Shown piece by piece: positions 53,115 through 62,111 of a stretch of 64,000 nt of DNA. The stretch's first letter is position 1, and every line of letters begins with the position of its first letter. A program made the position numbers and the translations under genes. Source of the DNA: Nostocoides jenkinsii Ben 74 (lineage in GTDB: Bacteria > Actinomycetota > Actinomycetes > Actinomycetales > Dermatophilaceae); assembly GCF_001046875.1 (NCBI RefSeq), contig NZ_HF571038.1, forward strand, positions 70,344 through 134,343. Reading direction: 5' to 3'. The notes under the pieces were generated by a model, which worked only from the letters and a program-made list of their open reading frames with translations, was not told the DNA's origin and did not search any database.

Positions 53115-54470
53115 TTCGCGGGGTGGGTCGAGTAGGGATCGGCGGAGGTCGTGTAGCAGGCGTGAGCCGGCGGGGGTCATGGCCAGGCCGCGCCAGCCGG
53201 CGGAGGCGCGGTCCAGGACGGCCCAGACCAGGCTGATGCAGGAGGTCTCGCCGGGGAAGCGGCCGATGACTTTGGCGCGGCGGCGGGTTTCGCCGAAGGT
53301 GCGTTCGATGAAGTTGGAGTGCCGGATCCGTTGGTGGTGCTCGGCCGGGAAGCGCAGGTAGGCGCTCAGTCCGGCGGCGTCGGTGAGCAGGATCTTCATC
53401 GCTGCCGGGTAGATGGCGGCGTACTTCTCGGCGAACGCGCGGACGCGGGTGTCGATCAGGTCGACCAGCGCGGGGCCGGGTTCGATATCGAGGTCGGTGG
53501 TGTCGAAGATGGCCCAGTAGCTGTCGCGGATCTCGTCCTGCATCCCGGTCGGGGTCTTCGCCAGAACGTTCCGCAGCCGGTGGATGAGGCACCTCTGCCG
53601 CAACGCTTTCGGGTAGATCTGCTCGATCGCGGCGATCAATCCTTGAGCGCCGTCGGAGATGACCAGCAGCGGACTGCCCAGGCCCCGATCGCGCAGGTCG
53701 GCCAGGAAGTCGACCCACGCGTCGGTGGATTCCCCGGCCCCGGGCGCGAGGCCGATGAAGACGGGTTTGCCGTCAGTGCTGATCCCCCAGGCGGCCAGCA
53801 CCGGCTCGGCCGGGCTGCCGGGGTGCATCCGGAAGAACGAGGCGTCCAGGAACAGGTAATCCACGCTCACCCCCTCCAGGCGGCGGGCAGCCCACTGCTC
53901 GTACTCGGCGGTGATCGCCTGGCAGATGGTGGAGACGGTGGACTTGGAGATCGCGGCCTGGTCCCCGAGGGCTTCAGCCAAGGTGGCCTCCACATCGCGC
54001 ACCGACAGGCCCCGCACGAACGCGGCGATCACCAACGACTCCAACGCGTTGGTCTTGGTCACATGCTTACCGAACAGGCGGGAGGCGAACGCGGCGGTGG
54101 TGCCGCGCAGCTTCGGCCGCTCCAGCTGGACCGGTCCGGCGGTGGTCTTGACCGTCACCGGCCGGTACCCATTACGGGACCCCGGCCGGGCGTCGGTGAT
54201 GGTCGCGGCGCGCTGGTAGCGCTCCCGGCCGAGGAACTCGGTGACCTCGGCCTCCAAGGCGGCCTGCATCAACAGCTGCGCGCCGAGCCGGGCCACCTCC
54301 TCCAACACCTCCGGCAGCGGCCGGTCCTGCGCGAACAGGGCGTCGATCCTGGCGTGGATCCGATCGGTGGGTGATACTCGTGCAGACACGGGCGTAGGGT
54401 CCTTCCTTCGATGACTTTGAGCGGTCTCGAAACCGAACCTACGCCCGTCTCATTTACACCGGCCGCTGGA
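52998..54470. mobile_element. IS256-type insertion sequence
   Basis: The element is about 1.47 kb with one full-length transposase. Its ends are imperfect inverted repeats. The left begins TCCAGATTCCGGTGTAAA. The right, read inward, begins TCCAGCGGCCGGTGTAAA. They share a GGTGTAAA core and further matches. Flanks TGGTGGCG and CACGACCG do not match, so no target duplication is seen, which suggests a later deletion or rearrangement beside the insertion. It joined the oxidoreductase frame and lies next to a decayed sigma/anti-sigma pair. Confidence 0.85.
53052..54389 (-). CDS. IS256-family transposase
   Basis: The 445-residue DDE transposase (mutator/IS256 type) has catalytic residues in YLFLDASFF, VISDGAQGL and the Glu in the HSNFIERTFGE region. 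It follows an N-terminal DNA-binding part (MQAALEAEVTEFLGRERY) and the RPKLRGT motif typical of the family. It appears intact and could move the element. Confidence 0.95.
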   Translation of the reverse strand: MSARVSPTDRIHARIDALFAQDRPLPEVLEEVARLGAQLLMQAALEAEVTEFLGRERYQRAATITDARPGSRNGYRPVTVKTTAGPVQLERPKLRGTTAAFASRLFGKHVTKTNALESLVIAAFVRGLSVRDVEATLAEALGDQAAISKSTVSTICQAITAEYEQWAARRLEGVSVDYLFLDASFFRMHPGSPAEPVLAAWGISTDGKPVFIGLAPGAGESTDAWVDFLADLRDRGLGSPLLVISDGAQGLIAAIEQIYPKALRQRCLIHRLRNVLAKTPTGMQDEIRDSYWAIFDTTDLDIEPGPALVDLIDTRVRAFAEKYAAIYPAAMKILLTDAAGLSAYLRFPAEHHQRIRHSNFIERTFGETRRRAKVIGRFPGETSCISLVWAVLDRASAGWRGLAMTPAGSRLLHDLRRSLLDPPRELRPRHAVDHAHQTDAVTATA

Positions 54471-54543
54471 CACGACCGCTTCTGCTCCTGCCCTGACACT
54501 CCAGCCCTGGCGCTGCGGCCCTGACCCTCAAACTCCGTGAGGC

Positions 54544-55520
54544 TCAACTACGGGCGTCCACGAACCACTGCGCGAGGTGGACCTCGTCAACCTGGAGCGC
54601 CGGATCGGAATCAACGAGCACTCGCCCGCTACCGTCGACCAGCTGAAAGGTCGATCCCGTGCCCGTCGAACTTGTGCCCGTCGATCTTGTGCCCGGAGAA
54701 CCAGCGCCCTTGGTGAGCGGCTGATCCGCCAACCACGGAGCCCCGGGAACCCAGCTGCCCGGCAACAGGCTCACAGTTCCCTCCGCTCCGGTGCCCAGAT
54801 CGGCCACCGACCACCGGATGCCCCCACCGCCATTCGACGCCGCCAGGCCCACCGACCGCCCGTCCGGTGCGACCGACCCCACCATCCCCGCACCCAGGCA
54901 CCACGCGGCCGTGGGTGCCGCTCCGGTGGACTGCCAATCAATCACGCGTGCCACGTCGCTTTGGCGGACATAGTCGAGATTGAGTGACTTCAGGCCGCAG
55001 TCCCGTGTTCCAGCGCCCGCCACGCCGATGACGTCACCGAGTCCATTCGGCCCACTCCAGCACCGCCCGTCGCCATCCACGACAAGCACCCGGTCATCTC
55101 GCGTATGCACGAGCGCGGCAAGGCGGTCTGCGCGCGGCGGCAGCGGCGAGACGGGCTCCATCGCACGTCAGGGTCAGCGCCGCGGTCGTCGAGCCGGTCG
55201 TCATCCCGGCCGTCGCGCCGGTCGTCCCACTATTCGCCCCGGTCGTCGCCGAGGTATTCGCCATCGTCGCCGGCGGCAGCGACTCGCTCCCCCGGAAGTA
55301 CTGAAGCCCCGCCCACCCCCCCTGCGGCCCACACCCCTCCGGCCAACGCCATCGACGCGGCCGCCAGACCGCCGAGCAACCGCAGCCGGCCCAGGCGCCG
55401 CGACCGCTCCACGCGCCCCATGATCTGGTCCATCAGATCGCCCGAAGGTGCGTCCGGCAGCTCAACCTCACCCGGCCGCGCAGCTGCCTCCCGAATCACC
55501 GTCTCCACCTGGTCGATCAT
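54544..55520 (-). pseudogene. anti-sigma-factor-like membrane protein, multiply frameshifted
   Basis: The N-terminal piece (MIDQVETVIREAAARPGEVE to about residue 65) has a cytoplasmic sigma-binding-like part and one membrane helix (LRLLGGLAAASMALAGGVW). The remainder is in other frames: a Gly/Thr-rich linker read in frame as ANTSATTGANSGTTG, and a C-terminal outer domain ending VDEVHLAQWFVDARS. The first break is in a run of seven C on the plus strand (about 55316-55322) and a second is near 55110-55160. It directly follows the broken ECF sigma gene, as expected for a sigma/anti-sigma pair. It is adjacent to the IS element. Confidence 0.7.
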
Positions 55521-55752
55521 GTTTGCGCCAGGTATCGATCGACTGCGTCACGAGCATCCGCCGCACGTAGGCCTCAGGGTGGCCGCGACCGATGATCCGA
55601 GACCAGTTCGCCCCGGCCCGCACGAGCACATCCTGAACCAGGTCCTAGGCGCCTTCGCGCGTCCCCGTCAGGAGATAGGCGGCGCGGACGAGCGCGGCAT
55701 ACCTCGCCCGGACGAAGTCCTCGAAATCGACGCCCGCCTGCCCTCCCGTCAA
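55468..55752 (-). pseudogene. ECF (SigE/SACE-type) sigma factor remnant
   Basis: Read on the minus strand, one frame gives VDFEDFVRARYAALVRAAYL, then LTGTREGA, a TAG stop (55645-55647) where the family has Glu, then DLVQDVLVRAGANW and HPEAYVRRMLV. This is sigma region 2 of an ECF factor. Region 4 is missing: the frame meets the anti-sigma start soon after TWRKHD and stops at 55468. The start codon is also unclear. The gene is therefore dead by a nonsense change and a deletion. Confidence 0.8.
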
Positions 55753-55851
55753 CCTCGATTCTGCCGTTACGTCCTACACGAACGAACCGTCGTCTGTGGA
55801 GGGGTATGAGGCGTCATCAGTCGTGTCATCAGAACGTGACCCACCACCCGC

Positions 55852-55918
55852 ATACCGCGTATTGCCAACCTTCTCATACTCGGTATACAGTCGCTTCAGC
55901 ACGGGAAATACCCAGTAT
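55852..55918 (+). promoter_or_regulatory. three ATACnnnGTAT operators and a promoter for the padR operon
   Basis: ATAC-CGC-GTAT (55852-55862), ATAC-TCG-GTAT (55876-55886) and ATAC-CCA-GTAT (55908-55918) are three perfect 11-base palindromes. A promoter with -35 TTGCCA (55862-55867) and -10 TATACA (55884-55889), 16 bases apart, overlaps the first two. The third lies downstream of the likely start. This suits autorepression by the PadR protein encoded at 55957. Confidence 0.75.
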
Positions 55919-55956
55919 TAGACCGGTGACACCCGACCGAATGGAAGGCGGCGCGA

Positions 55957-56643
55957 ATGTCAGTCAAGTTGGGGATGCTGGCCCTCCTGGCCGAGGAACC
56001 CATGTATGGCGCGCAGTTGCGCAGCGAGTTCGAGGGCCGCACTGGCGGGACGTGGCCGCTCAATGTCGGGCAGGTCTACACCACGCTGGCCCGCCTCGAG
56101 CGCGACGGCATGGTCGTCCAGGACGCCGAGCCCGATGAGGAAGGCCGGATCCGCTACCAGTTGACCGATCTCGGGCGCACCGAGGTTATGGCCTGGTGGG
56201 AGACGCCCGTGCGGCGCGAGGAAACGCCCCGCGACGAACTCGTCATCAAACTGGCGCTCGCGGTGACCACCCCGGGCGTCGACGTCCGCGCCGTCGTCCA
56301 GACCCAGCGGACCGCGACCATTCGCCACTTGCGGGATCTGACGCGGGTCAAGACGCAGGCGAGCGATCGGCATACGTCCGAAGGAGAGCAGCGGGACCTC
56401 GCGTGGCTCCTGGTCGTCGAGAACCTCATCTTCGCCGCCGAAAGCGAGGTCCGCTGGCTTGACCATGTCGAGTCCAGCCTCGCTCGGGCCGCCGCGATGC
56501 CCCGGCGTGCCGCAGTGACTGACGGGGCATCCCCTCGCATGAGCACGAACCAGTCCGGCACAAACCAGCCAAGGAACCAGTCCGGCACGACGCAAGCAAC
56601 CACCGATTCAAGTTCAACCGATCTGCAGGGGGCAAAGAAATGA
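55957..56643 (+). CDS. PadR-family transcriptional regulator
   Basis: The 228-residue regulator has an N-terminal PadR winged helix (VKLGMLALLAEEPMYGAQLR, VGQVYTTLARLERDGMV) and a C-terminal helical dimer domain (Vir_act_alpha_C type). The last 40 residues are a low-complexity Ser/Thr/Asn/Gln tail with NQSG repeats, unusual for the family. GGAAGG lies upstream of the ATG. Its stop overlaps the ABC ATPase start (ATGA). It should repress this operon through the three upstream palindromes and respond to a compound exported by the ABC system. Confidence 0.92.
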   Translation: MSVKLGMLALLAEEPMYGAQLRSEFEGRTGGTWPLNVGQVYTTLARLERDGMVVQDAEPDEEGRIRYQLTDLGRTEVMAWWETPVRREETPRDELVIKLALAVTTPGVDVRAVVQTQRTATIRHLRDLTRVKTQASDRHTSEGEQRDLAWLLVVENLIFAAESEVRWLDHVESSLARAAAMPRRAAVTDGASPRMSTNQSGTNQPRNQSGTTQATTDSSSTDLQGAKK

Positions 56644-57365
56644 CCGAATCAATCCTTCGTCTCGTCGACGTCACCCGTACGCACGGGACCGGCGAGACCG
56701 CCGTCCACGCGCTCCGCGGCGTCAGCCTCGAAGTGCGCCCGGGCGAACTCGTCGCCGTCATGGGCCCCAGCGGCTCCGGCAAATCCACCCTGCTCAATGT
56801 CGCCGGCGGGCTCGACAAGGTGACCTCGGGCGAGGTCCTCATCGAGGGGGAGCCACTGAGCACTATGTCCGCCCTCCAATTGGCGGCGCTACGCCGCCGA
56901 CGCGTCGGCTTCGTTTTCCAGGACTTCAATCTCATCCCCTCCCTCACGGCAGGCGAGAATGTCGCGCTCCCCCTCGAACTGGACGGACTCTCCCCGCGCA
57001 AGGCACGTCACTTCGCCAGTGACGCCCTCGACCTGGTCGGCCTTCGCGAGTTGATCGACCGCTTCCCGGACAAGATGTCGGGCGGTCAGCAGCAGCGCGT
57101 CGCCATCGCTCGCGCCTTGGTCGGCGATCGACGCCTCGTCATGGCGGACGAACCGACCGGCGCTCTCGACTCGCACACCGGCGAGGGTGTGCTGCGTGTG
57201 CTGCGGGAGCGCTGCGACTCCGGCGCCGCCGGCCTGCTCGTCACGCACGAGGCTCGGCACGCCGCCTGGGCCGATCGGGTCGTCTTCCTGCGCGATGGCG
57301 TGGTCGTCGACACCACCGGCTCGCCGGACGAAATCCACGATCTGCTCGCCGGGGCGGGGCACTGA
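56640..57365 (+). CDS. ABC transporter ATP-binding protein (MacB/LolD type)
   Basis: The 241-residue ATPase has Walker A GPSGSGKSTL, the Q-loop VFQDFNLIPSLTAGENVALP, the signature MSGGQQQRVAIARAL, Walker B LVMADEPTGALD and the switch His in LVTHEARHA. This type works with FtsX-like permeases in antimicrobial or lipoprotein export rather than uptake. It is coupled to padR upstream and the permease starts two bases after its stop. Confidence 0.95.
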   Translation: MTESILRLVDVTRTHGTGETAVHALRGVSLEVRPGELVAVMGPSGSGKSTLLNVAGGLDKVTSGEVLIEGEPLSTMSALQLAALRRRRVGFVFQDFNLIPSLTAGENVALPLELDGLSPRKARHFASDALDLVGLRELIDRFPDKMSGGQQQRVAIARALVGDRRLVMADEPTGALDSHTGEGVLRVLRERCDSGAAGLLVTHEARHAAWADRVVFLRDGVVVDTTGSPDEIHDLLAGAGH

Positions 57366-57366
57366 C

Positions 57367-60195
57367 ATGACCGCCACATCCACGCTCCCGCAGGCACCGA
57401 CGCGCCCTCCCGGCCCGTCACTGACGTCCGGCTCTCGCTTCCAACGCTGGCTGGCCAGTTGGCTCGTCTCGTTGAAGATGGCTCGCCGCGATGCGCTGCG
57501 CTTCAAGGGTCGCAGCGCCCTAGTCGTCGTCATGGTCGGCCTGCCGGTCGCCCTGATCGTCGGCGGCCTCACCCTCGCCAGCACCTCCGCCCGCAGCGCC
57601 CGCGAGGACCTGCCGGCGCGCCTCGGCAATGCCGTCGCCCTCATTGACAACATCTCGGAGACCAAGATCCTCAACCAATCCGTCGAGGGCTGGGAGATGG
57701 GCGGGCCGAGCGATGGATCCCCGCCTCCCAAGGCACTCCCCATACCCGGGTATGCCGCGGACGCGCCTGCCGCTGAACAGAACGCCGCGCTCGGGGCCTT
57801 CCTCGGGGGAACCATCGTGCCCATCGGCTATGGCGACATCCGGTGGGACGCCACCCCGGAACGCCGACCGTCGGCCTCCGTCGCCTACCTCGATCCCACC
57901 GTCGATCTCGGTCCGAAGTTGTCGCTGCTCTCCGGCCGCTGGCCGACCTCGAATGCCGAGATCGCGGTGACACCCGCGGGAGTTCACCAGGGGATGCCGA
58001 AGTCCGGGCAGGTCACGCTGCGCCTGCCGAATGGCACCGCCAAGGCCGTGACAGTGGTCGGCGAGGCGTCCTTGCTCGATCCCAACGTGGGTATGCCGTC
58101 CCTCCTCACCACCGAGGTCTGGGATGGCGCAAACTTCTGGCAGACGCAACGCCTGCTCCAGCGGTCCACGCCAGTGAGCTGGGACGAGGTCAAGAAGCTC
58201 AACGACTACGGCCTGACGGTGGTGAGCCGGGCAGCCATCGAGAATCCGCCCGTCGTCGCCGACCGCACCCCTGAAGAGCAGCGCCAGAGCAATGACACCC
58301 GGATCGCCGCGGCCATGCTCGGCAGCACGTTGTTCATTTTGACCGCCCTGCTGGTCGGGCCGGCCTTCGCCGTGAGCGCCGGACGGCAGCGCCGATCCTT
58401 GGCGCTCGCGGCGAGCAATGGCGCCGAGACGCGCCAGCTGCGCCGGTCGGTCCTGGCCTCCGCAGTAGTTCTCGGCGTTGTTGCGGTCGTCGTCGGCGCC
58501 GCCGTCGGCATCGCCGGTGCCTTGGCAGCGGCCACGTACTGGCGCACCACCCGGCCCTGGACAACGGCCGTCGGCCCGAACCAGGTGCCGTGGATCGCCG
58601 TCGCCATCGTCGCCATCTGCGCGACTCTGGCAGCGCTGACGGCCGCGCTGATCCCCGCTCTGCGACTGGGTCGCCTCGACATCATCGGGGTGATGAAGGG
58701 GCAGAACGTCTCCCCGCCGCACAGCCGGAAACTGCCGATTGTCGGTCTGATCCTGTTTGCGATCGGCGGCATCGGCACCTTCCTCGCGGTGACGAAAGAG
58801 TCGGCGGGGGCCGCGATGATCGGCATACTCGGCCTGTTTGTCGGTCCCCTGCTGTTGATCCCGCTCATGCTGGTGGTGGCCGGACGGATCGCCGCGCGCT
58901 TCCCGGCACCGTTCCGGATGGCGACCCGGGACGCCGCCCGCCAACGGCACCGCTCCGCCCCGACCGTGGCGGCCGTCATGGCCGGCAGCGCGCTCCTGGC
59001 GACTTTCGCGGTGACCGGGGAGAGCCTGGATAAGTTCAACGAGCGGCAGTACGTCCCGACCAATATCGCCGGGGAGGGGACCGTCTGGCTGGGCGACACC
59101 ACCATGAAGCAGGAGTTCGAGCAGGCGGCCGCGACCTACGCTCCGACGTGGAAACTCGTACCCAGCTACCAGATTTCCAACTACGACCCCACGAGCACGA
59201 CCGAGCCGACGGACGAGGCGTTCGCGAGCGTCATACCGCCCGGTTGCACGCTGGCGCAGTCGTTGCCTGACTGGTCCAACAATTCCGACCCGTTCACCAA
59301 CCCGTGCGTCAAGGCCGGCACGAGTGGCGGTCCGGAGCGCAGCGGCTTCATTGTGATCCCGGCGGACGAAGTCATCCGGCGTCTGCAGCTGACCGGGGCT
59401 GCCGCGGAGGCGGTTCGCAACGGAGCCGTGGGGGTCGCCGACGCCGCCTGGGCACCCGGCGGGAAGGTCACGCTCGGTTATGGCACCCGCGCCTACGAGG
59501 CCAACGGCCCGAGCGGGCCGGCGAAGGTCCTCACCTCGCAGGAGACGCAGGTCGACGCCTATGTCATCCCCGCAGAGGCGTATGCCCGGGCGGCCGTCGA
59601 CAGCTACTCGGGTGTCGTGATCCCGGTCGAGACGGCGAAGAAGCTGCAATTGCCGACGCAGATCAACACCTACTTCCTGTATGACCCGCGTGGCCCGATC
59701 AGCACCGACGCCCAGAAGAATGTGCAGGAACATCTGACCAGCGAAGGCCAGATGCAAATCGAGCGCGGATACCAGAACGAGTTCAAGTGGATCATGCTGA
59801 TCGTCTTCGGGATCGCGGCGTTCCTGCTGGTGACGGTCACCCTGATCAGCACGGCGTTGGCGCTGGCCGAGCAGCAATCCGACATGGGCACGCTGGCCGC
59901 GGTCGGGGCGACGAAGGGAACGCGCCGGCGCTTCGCGGCGGCGCAAGCGGTGACCGTGGCGCTGGCCGGCGGGCTCCTGGGGACGTTGATCGGCCTGGTC
60001 GCCGGCGTGGCACTCGCCTATCCGCAGACCTCGAACGGGTGGGACAGCGTGACCGGCGAGCCAATGACGCTCAGCCCGACGATCGGCATACCGATCCTGC
60101 CCATGCTGGCCACCCTGGTCGGGGTGCCCTTGATCGCCGGTTTCATCGCGGCGATCGCCATCCGGAAGGCGCCGACGGTGACGCGTCGGGCGTGA
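57367..60195 (+). CDS. FtsX-like ABC transporter permease (large)
   Basis: The 942-residue membrane protein has an N-terminal helix after MARRDALRFKGRSALVVVMVG, a long outer domain and two FtsX-type groups of membrane helices (about residues 310-530 and 800-940). A second large outer segment lies between them. It should form the translocation or mechanotransmission part of a PadR-regulated export system. The ATG at 57367 follows the ATPase stop by one base. A perfect hairpin terminator follows at 60272. Confidence 0.92.
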   Translation: MTATSTLPQAPTRPPGPSLTSGSRFQRWLASWLVSLKMARRDALRFKGRSALVVVMVGLPVALIVGGLTLASTSARSAREDLPARLGNAVALIDNISETKILNQSVEGWEMGGPSDGSPPPKALPIPGYAADAPAAEQNAALGAFLGGTIVPIGYGDIRWDATPERRPSASVAYLDPTVDLGPKLSLLSGRWPTSNAEIAVTPAGVHQGMPKSGQVTLRLPNGTAKAVTVVGEASLLDPNVGMPSLLTTEVWDGANFWQTQRLLQRSTPVSWDEVKKLNDYGLTVVSRAAIENPPVVADRTPEEQRQSNDTRIAAAMLGSTLFILTALLVGPAFAVSAGRQRRSLALAASNGAETRQLRRSVLASAVVLGVVAVVVGAAVGIAGALAAATYWRTTRPWTTAVGPNQVPWIAVAIVAICATLAALTAALIPALRLGRLDIIGVMKGQNVSPPHSRKLPIVGLILFAIGGIGTFLAVTKESAGAAMIGILGLFVGPLLLIPLMLVVAGRIAARFPAPFRMATRDAARQRHRSAPTVAAVMAGSALLATFAVTGESLDKFNERQYVPTNIAGEGTVWLGDTTMKQEFEQAAATYAPTWKLVPSYQISNYDPTSTTEPTDEAFASVIPPGCTLAQSLPDWSNNSDPFTNPCVKAGTSGGPERSGFIVIPADEVIRRLQLTGAAAEAVRNGAVGVADAAWAPGGKVTLGYGTRAYEANGPSGPAKVLTSQETQVDAYVIPAEAYARAAVDSYSGVVIPVETAKKLQLPTQINTYFLYDPRGPISTDAQKNVQEHLTSEGQMQIERGYQNEFKWIMLIVFGIAAFLLVTVTLISTALALAEQQSDMGTLAAVGATKGTRRRFAAAQAVTVALAGGLLGTLIGLVAGVALAYPQTSNGWDSVTGEPMTLSPTIGIPILPMLATLVGVPLIAGFIAAIAIRKAPTVTRRA

Positions 60196-60271
60196 CAGGC
60201 GGGGCGTGACGGCGCGGGCGTGACGGGCGGGGCGTGACGGGTCCCGGCGGGGGCCGGGATGTATGGGGAGC
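60196..60271. repeat. short GGCGTGACGG direct repeats after the permease
   Basis: GGCGTGAC occurs four times between 60188 and 60240 at irregular spacing of 12-17 bases (variants of GGGCGTGACGGGC), directly after the permease stop. It resembles the small repeat growth at other gene ends in this window. Confidence 0.5.
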
Positions 60272-60305
60272 GGGCGGGAGTGCGTGCAGGGGCGCACTCC
60301 CGCCC
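60272..60305. terminator. terminator hairpin after the ABC operon
   Basis: GGGCGGGAGTGCG (60272-60284) and CGCACTCCCGCCC (60293-60305) are perfect reverse complements with an eight-base loop. There is no strong U-tract, as is common in actinobacteria. It ends the padR-ABC transcript before the desaturase gene. Confidence 0.8.
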
Positions 60306-60424
60306 GGCTCATTTCAGCGAGATGGGCTGCGACGGTAGCGGCACCGGCGTTCGCCCCCTAGCCTTGACCGCATGGCCGGGTCATAGCCGCCCCGCTGCCG
60401 CCCATCGATTCCGAGGTGAGCACG

Positions 60425-61363
60425 ATGAGCACAACCGCATGGACCCAGACGGCGCTGTTGCTGGAGTTGAGCCAGGTCGTCGAGGGCGAACTCAACCGGC
60501 ACAACAAGGTTGCGAAGGAATGGTTCCCGCACGACTACGTGCCGTGGTCGGACGGGCGCAACTACGACGGGTTGATGGGCGGGGAGCCGTGGAGTCCCGA
60601 CGACGCGCCGATCTCCGACGTCGCCCGGTCCGCGTTGATCGTGAATCTGCTGACCGAGGACAACCTGCCGAGTTATCACCACGAGATCGCGATCATCTTC
60701 GGGCGTGACGACGCCTGGGGCGAGTGGGTTCACCGCTGGACCGCCGAAGAGGGTCGGCACAGCGTGGCCATGCGCGACTACATGTCGGTCAAGCGCTTGG
60801 TCGATCCCGTTGACCTCGAACGTCACCGGATGGCGCACATGTCGACGGGCTACGAGTCGCAGCACTCCGGCGACATGATGCGCTCGCTCGCCTATGTCAG
60901 CTTCCAGGAGTTGGCCACGCGCATCTCGCACCGCAACACCGGCACCTACACCAACGACCCGCTGTGCGAGCAACTACTGCAGCGCATCGCGGCCGATGAG
61001 AACCTCCACATGATCTTCTATCGCAACCTGCTCAAGGCGGCGCTGGAGTTGTCGCCCAACCAGGCGATGTGTGCGATCCGCGATGTGGTGACCAACTTCG
61101 CCATGCCGGGCACCGACATACCTGGGTTCCAGCGCAAGGCCGTCGAGATCGCCCTCGCCGGGATCTATGACCTTCGCTCGCACAAGGACGAGGTCGTGGC
61201 GCCCGTCCTGCGCTATTGGAAGGTCTGGGACTTGGAGGGCCTCGACGGCGAGGGCGAGGCCGCCCGGATGGAACTCGACGCCTACATGACCGAGTTGGAG
61301 AAGCAAGCCTCTCGCTTCGAAGACAAGCGCGAGATGATGAAGAAGCGGATGGGCGTGGCCTGA
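60425..61363 (+). CDS. acyl-ACP desaturase (stearoyl-ACP type, DesA-like)
   Basis: The 312-residue di-iron enzyme introduces a double bond into acyl chains on acyl carrier protein in the cytoplasm. Iron ligands lie in LTEDNLPSYHHEI, TAEEGRHSVAM and AADENLHMIFY, the E...ExxH, E...ExxH pattern of the class. The ATG at 60425 has GAGGTGA seven bases upstream; a GTG three codons earlier is possible. It stands alone between a terminator and the proteasome activator gene. Confidence 0.93.
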   Translation: MSTTAWTQTALLLELSQVVEGELNRHNKVAKEWFPHDYVPWSDGRNYDGLMGGEPWSPDDAPISDVARSALIVNLLTEDNLPSYHHEIAIIFGRDDAWGEWVHRWTAEEGRHSVAMRDYMSVKRLVDPVDLERHRMAHMSTGYESQHSGDMMRSLAYVSFQELATRISHRNTGTYTNDPLCEQLLQRIAADENLHMIFYRNLLKAALELSPNQAMCAIRDVVTNFAMPGTDIPGFQRKAVEIALAGIYDLRSHKDEVVAPVLRYWKVWDLEGLDGEGEAARMELDAYMTELEKQASRFEDKREMMKKRMGVA

Positions 61364-61468
61364 TCGGGCACCGCCTAAGTCACCGGCACAGAGTCTGGAG
61401 TCCACGAACCTATCGGCTGATGACCCGTCTGGCGTTAGCGCCGGGCCACCTTTGGCAGGATGATCGGC

Positions 61469-62092
61469 ATGACTGACGCCCCGAACGACGCCGCCACCCA
61501 GGACACCTCCAGCCAGGACACCGGCACCGACGGCTCGACCGCGCCGGAAGACGCTTCGGCCGAGCGGGTCGTGGTGTTGACCCCGGAAGGCATGGGCGTC
61601 GTGGAGGCCGGGGACGACCGCAACCCGGCCGACCTCATCGAGCAGCCGGCCAAGGTCATGCGCGTGGCCTCGATGATCAAACAGCTCCTGGAGGAGGTCC
61701 GTAGCGCACCGCTGGACGACGCGGGCCGTGCTCGGCTGGCCCAGATTCACGCCCAGTCGATCTCGGAGCTCAAGGACGGCCTCGCGCCGGAGTTGATCGA
61801 GGAGTTGGACCGGCTGGCACTGCCGTTCAGCGGCGGCACCCCGAGCGACGCGGAGTTGCGTATCGCCCAGGCCCAACTCGTCGGCTGGCTCGAAGGACTG
61901 TTCCACGGCATCCAGGCGGCCCTGGTCGCGCAGCAGATGGCGGCGCAGGCGCAGCTCCAGCAGATGCGTCGCGCCCTTCCCCCCGGCCACCCCGCCGCGC
62001 AGGAGGACGCAACCCCCATGGGTATGCCGCCCGGCCAGCCCCCGCGGCCCGGGATCCCCGGTGACGGCGGCCCGACGGGCCAGCACCTCTAG
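61469..62092 (+). CDS. bpa: bacterial proteasome activator (Bpa/PafE-like)
   Basis: The 207-residue protein has a disordered Asp/Thr-rich start, the conserved core VVVLTPEGMGVVE to LVGWLEGLFHGIQAALVAQQ (long helices that build the dodecameric ring) and a Gly/Pro-rich tail. Bpa opens the 20S proteasome through a C-terminal GQYL motif. Here the end reads GPTGQHL, with His in place of Tyr. The ATG at 61469 has AGGA eight bases upstream. It implies that the genome encodes a 20S proteasome. Confidence 0.92.
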   Translation: MTDAPNDAATQDTSSQDTGTDGSTAPEDASAERVVVLTPEGMGVVEAGDDRNPADLIEQPAKVMRVASMIKQLLEEVRSAPLDDAGRARLAQIHAQSISELKDGLAPELIEELDRLALPFSGGTPSDAELRIAQAQLVGWLEGLFHGIQAALVAQQMAAQAQLQQMRRALPPGHPAAQEDATPMGMPPGQPPRPGIPGDGGPTGQHL

Positions 62093-62111
62093 CACCGGGA
62101 TTTCGCCGCTG

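Noticed and set aside
57520-60312. A 930-codon minus-strand frame opposite the ABC permease
   Set aside because: Antisense to a well supported membrane protein; Arg/Gly/Asp-rich with no domain.
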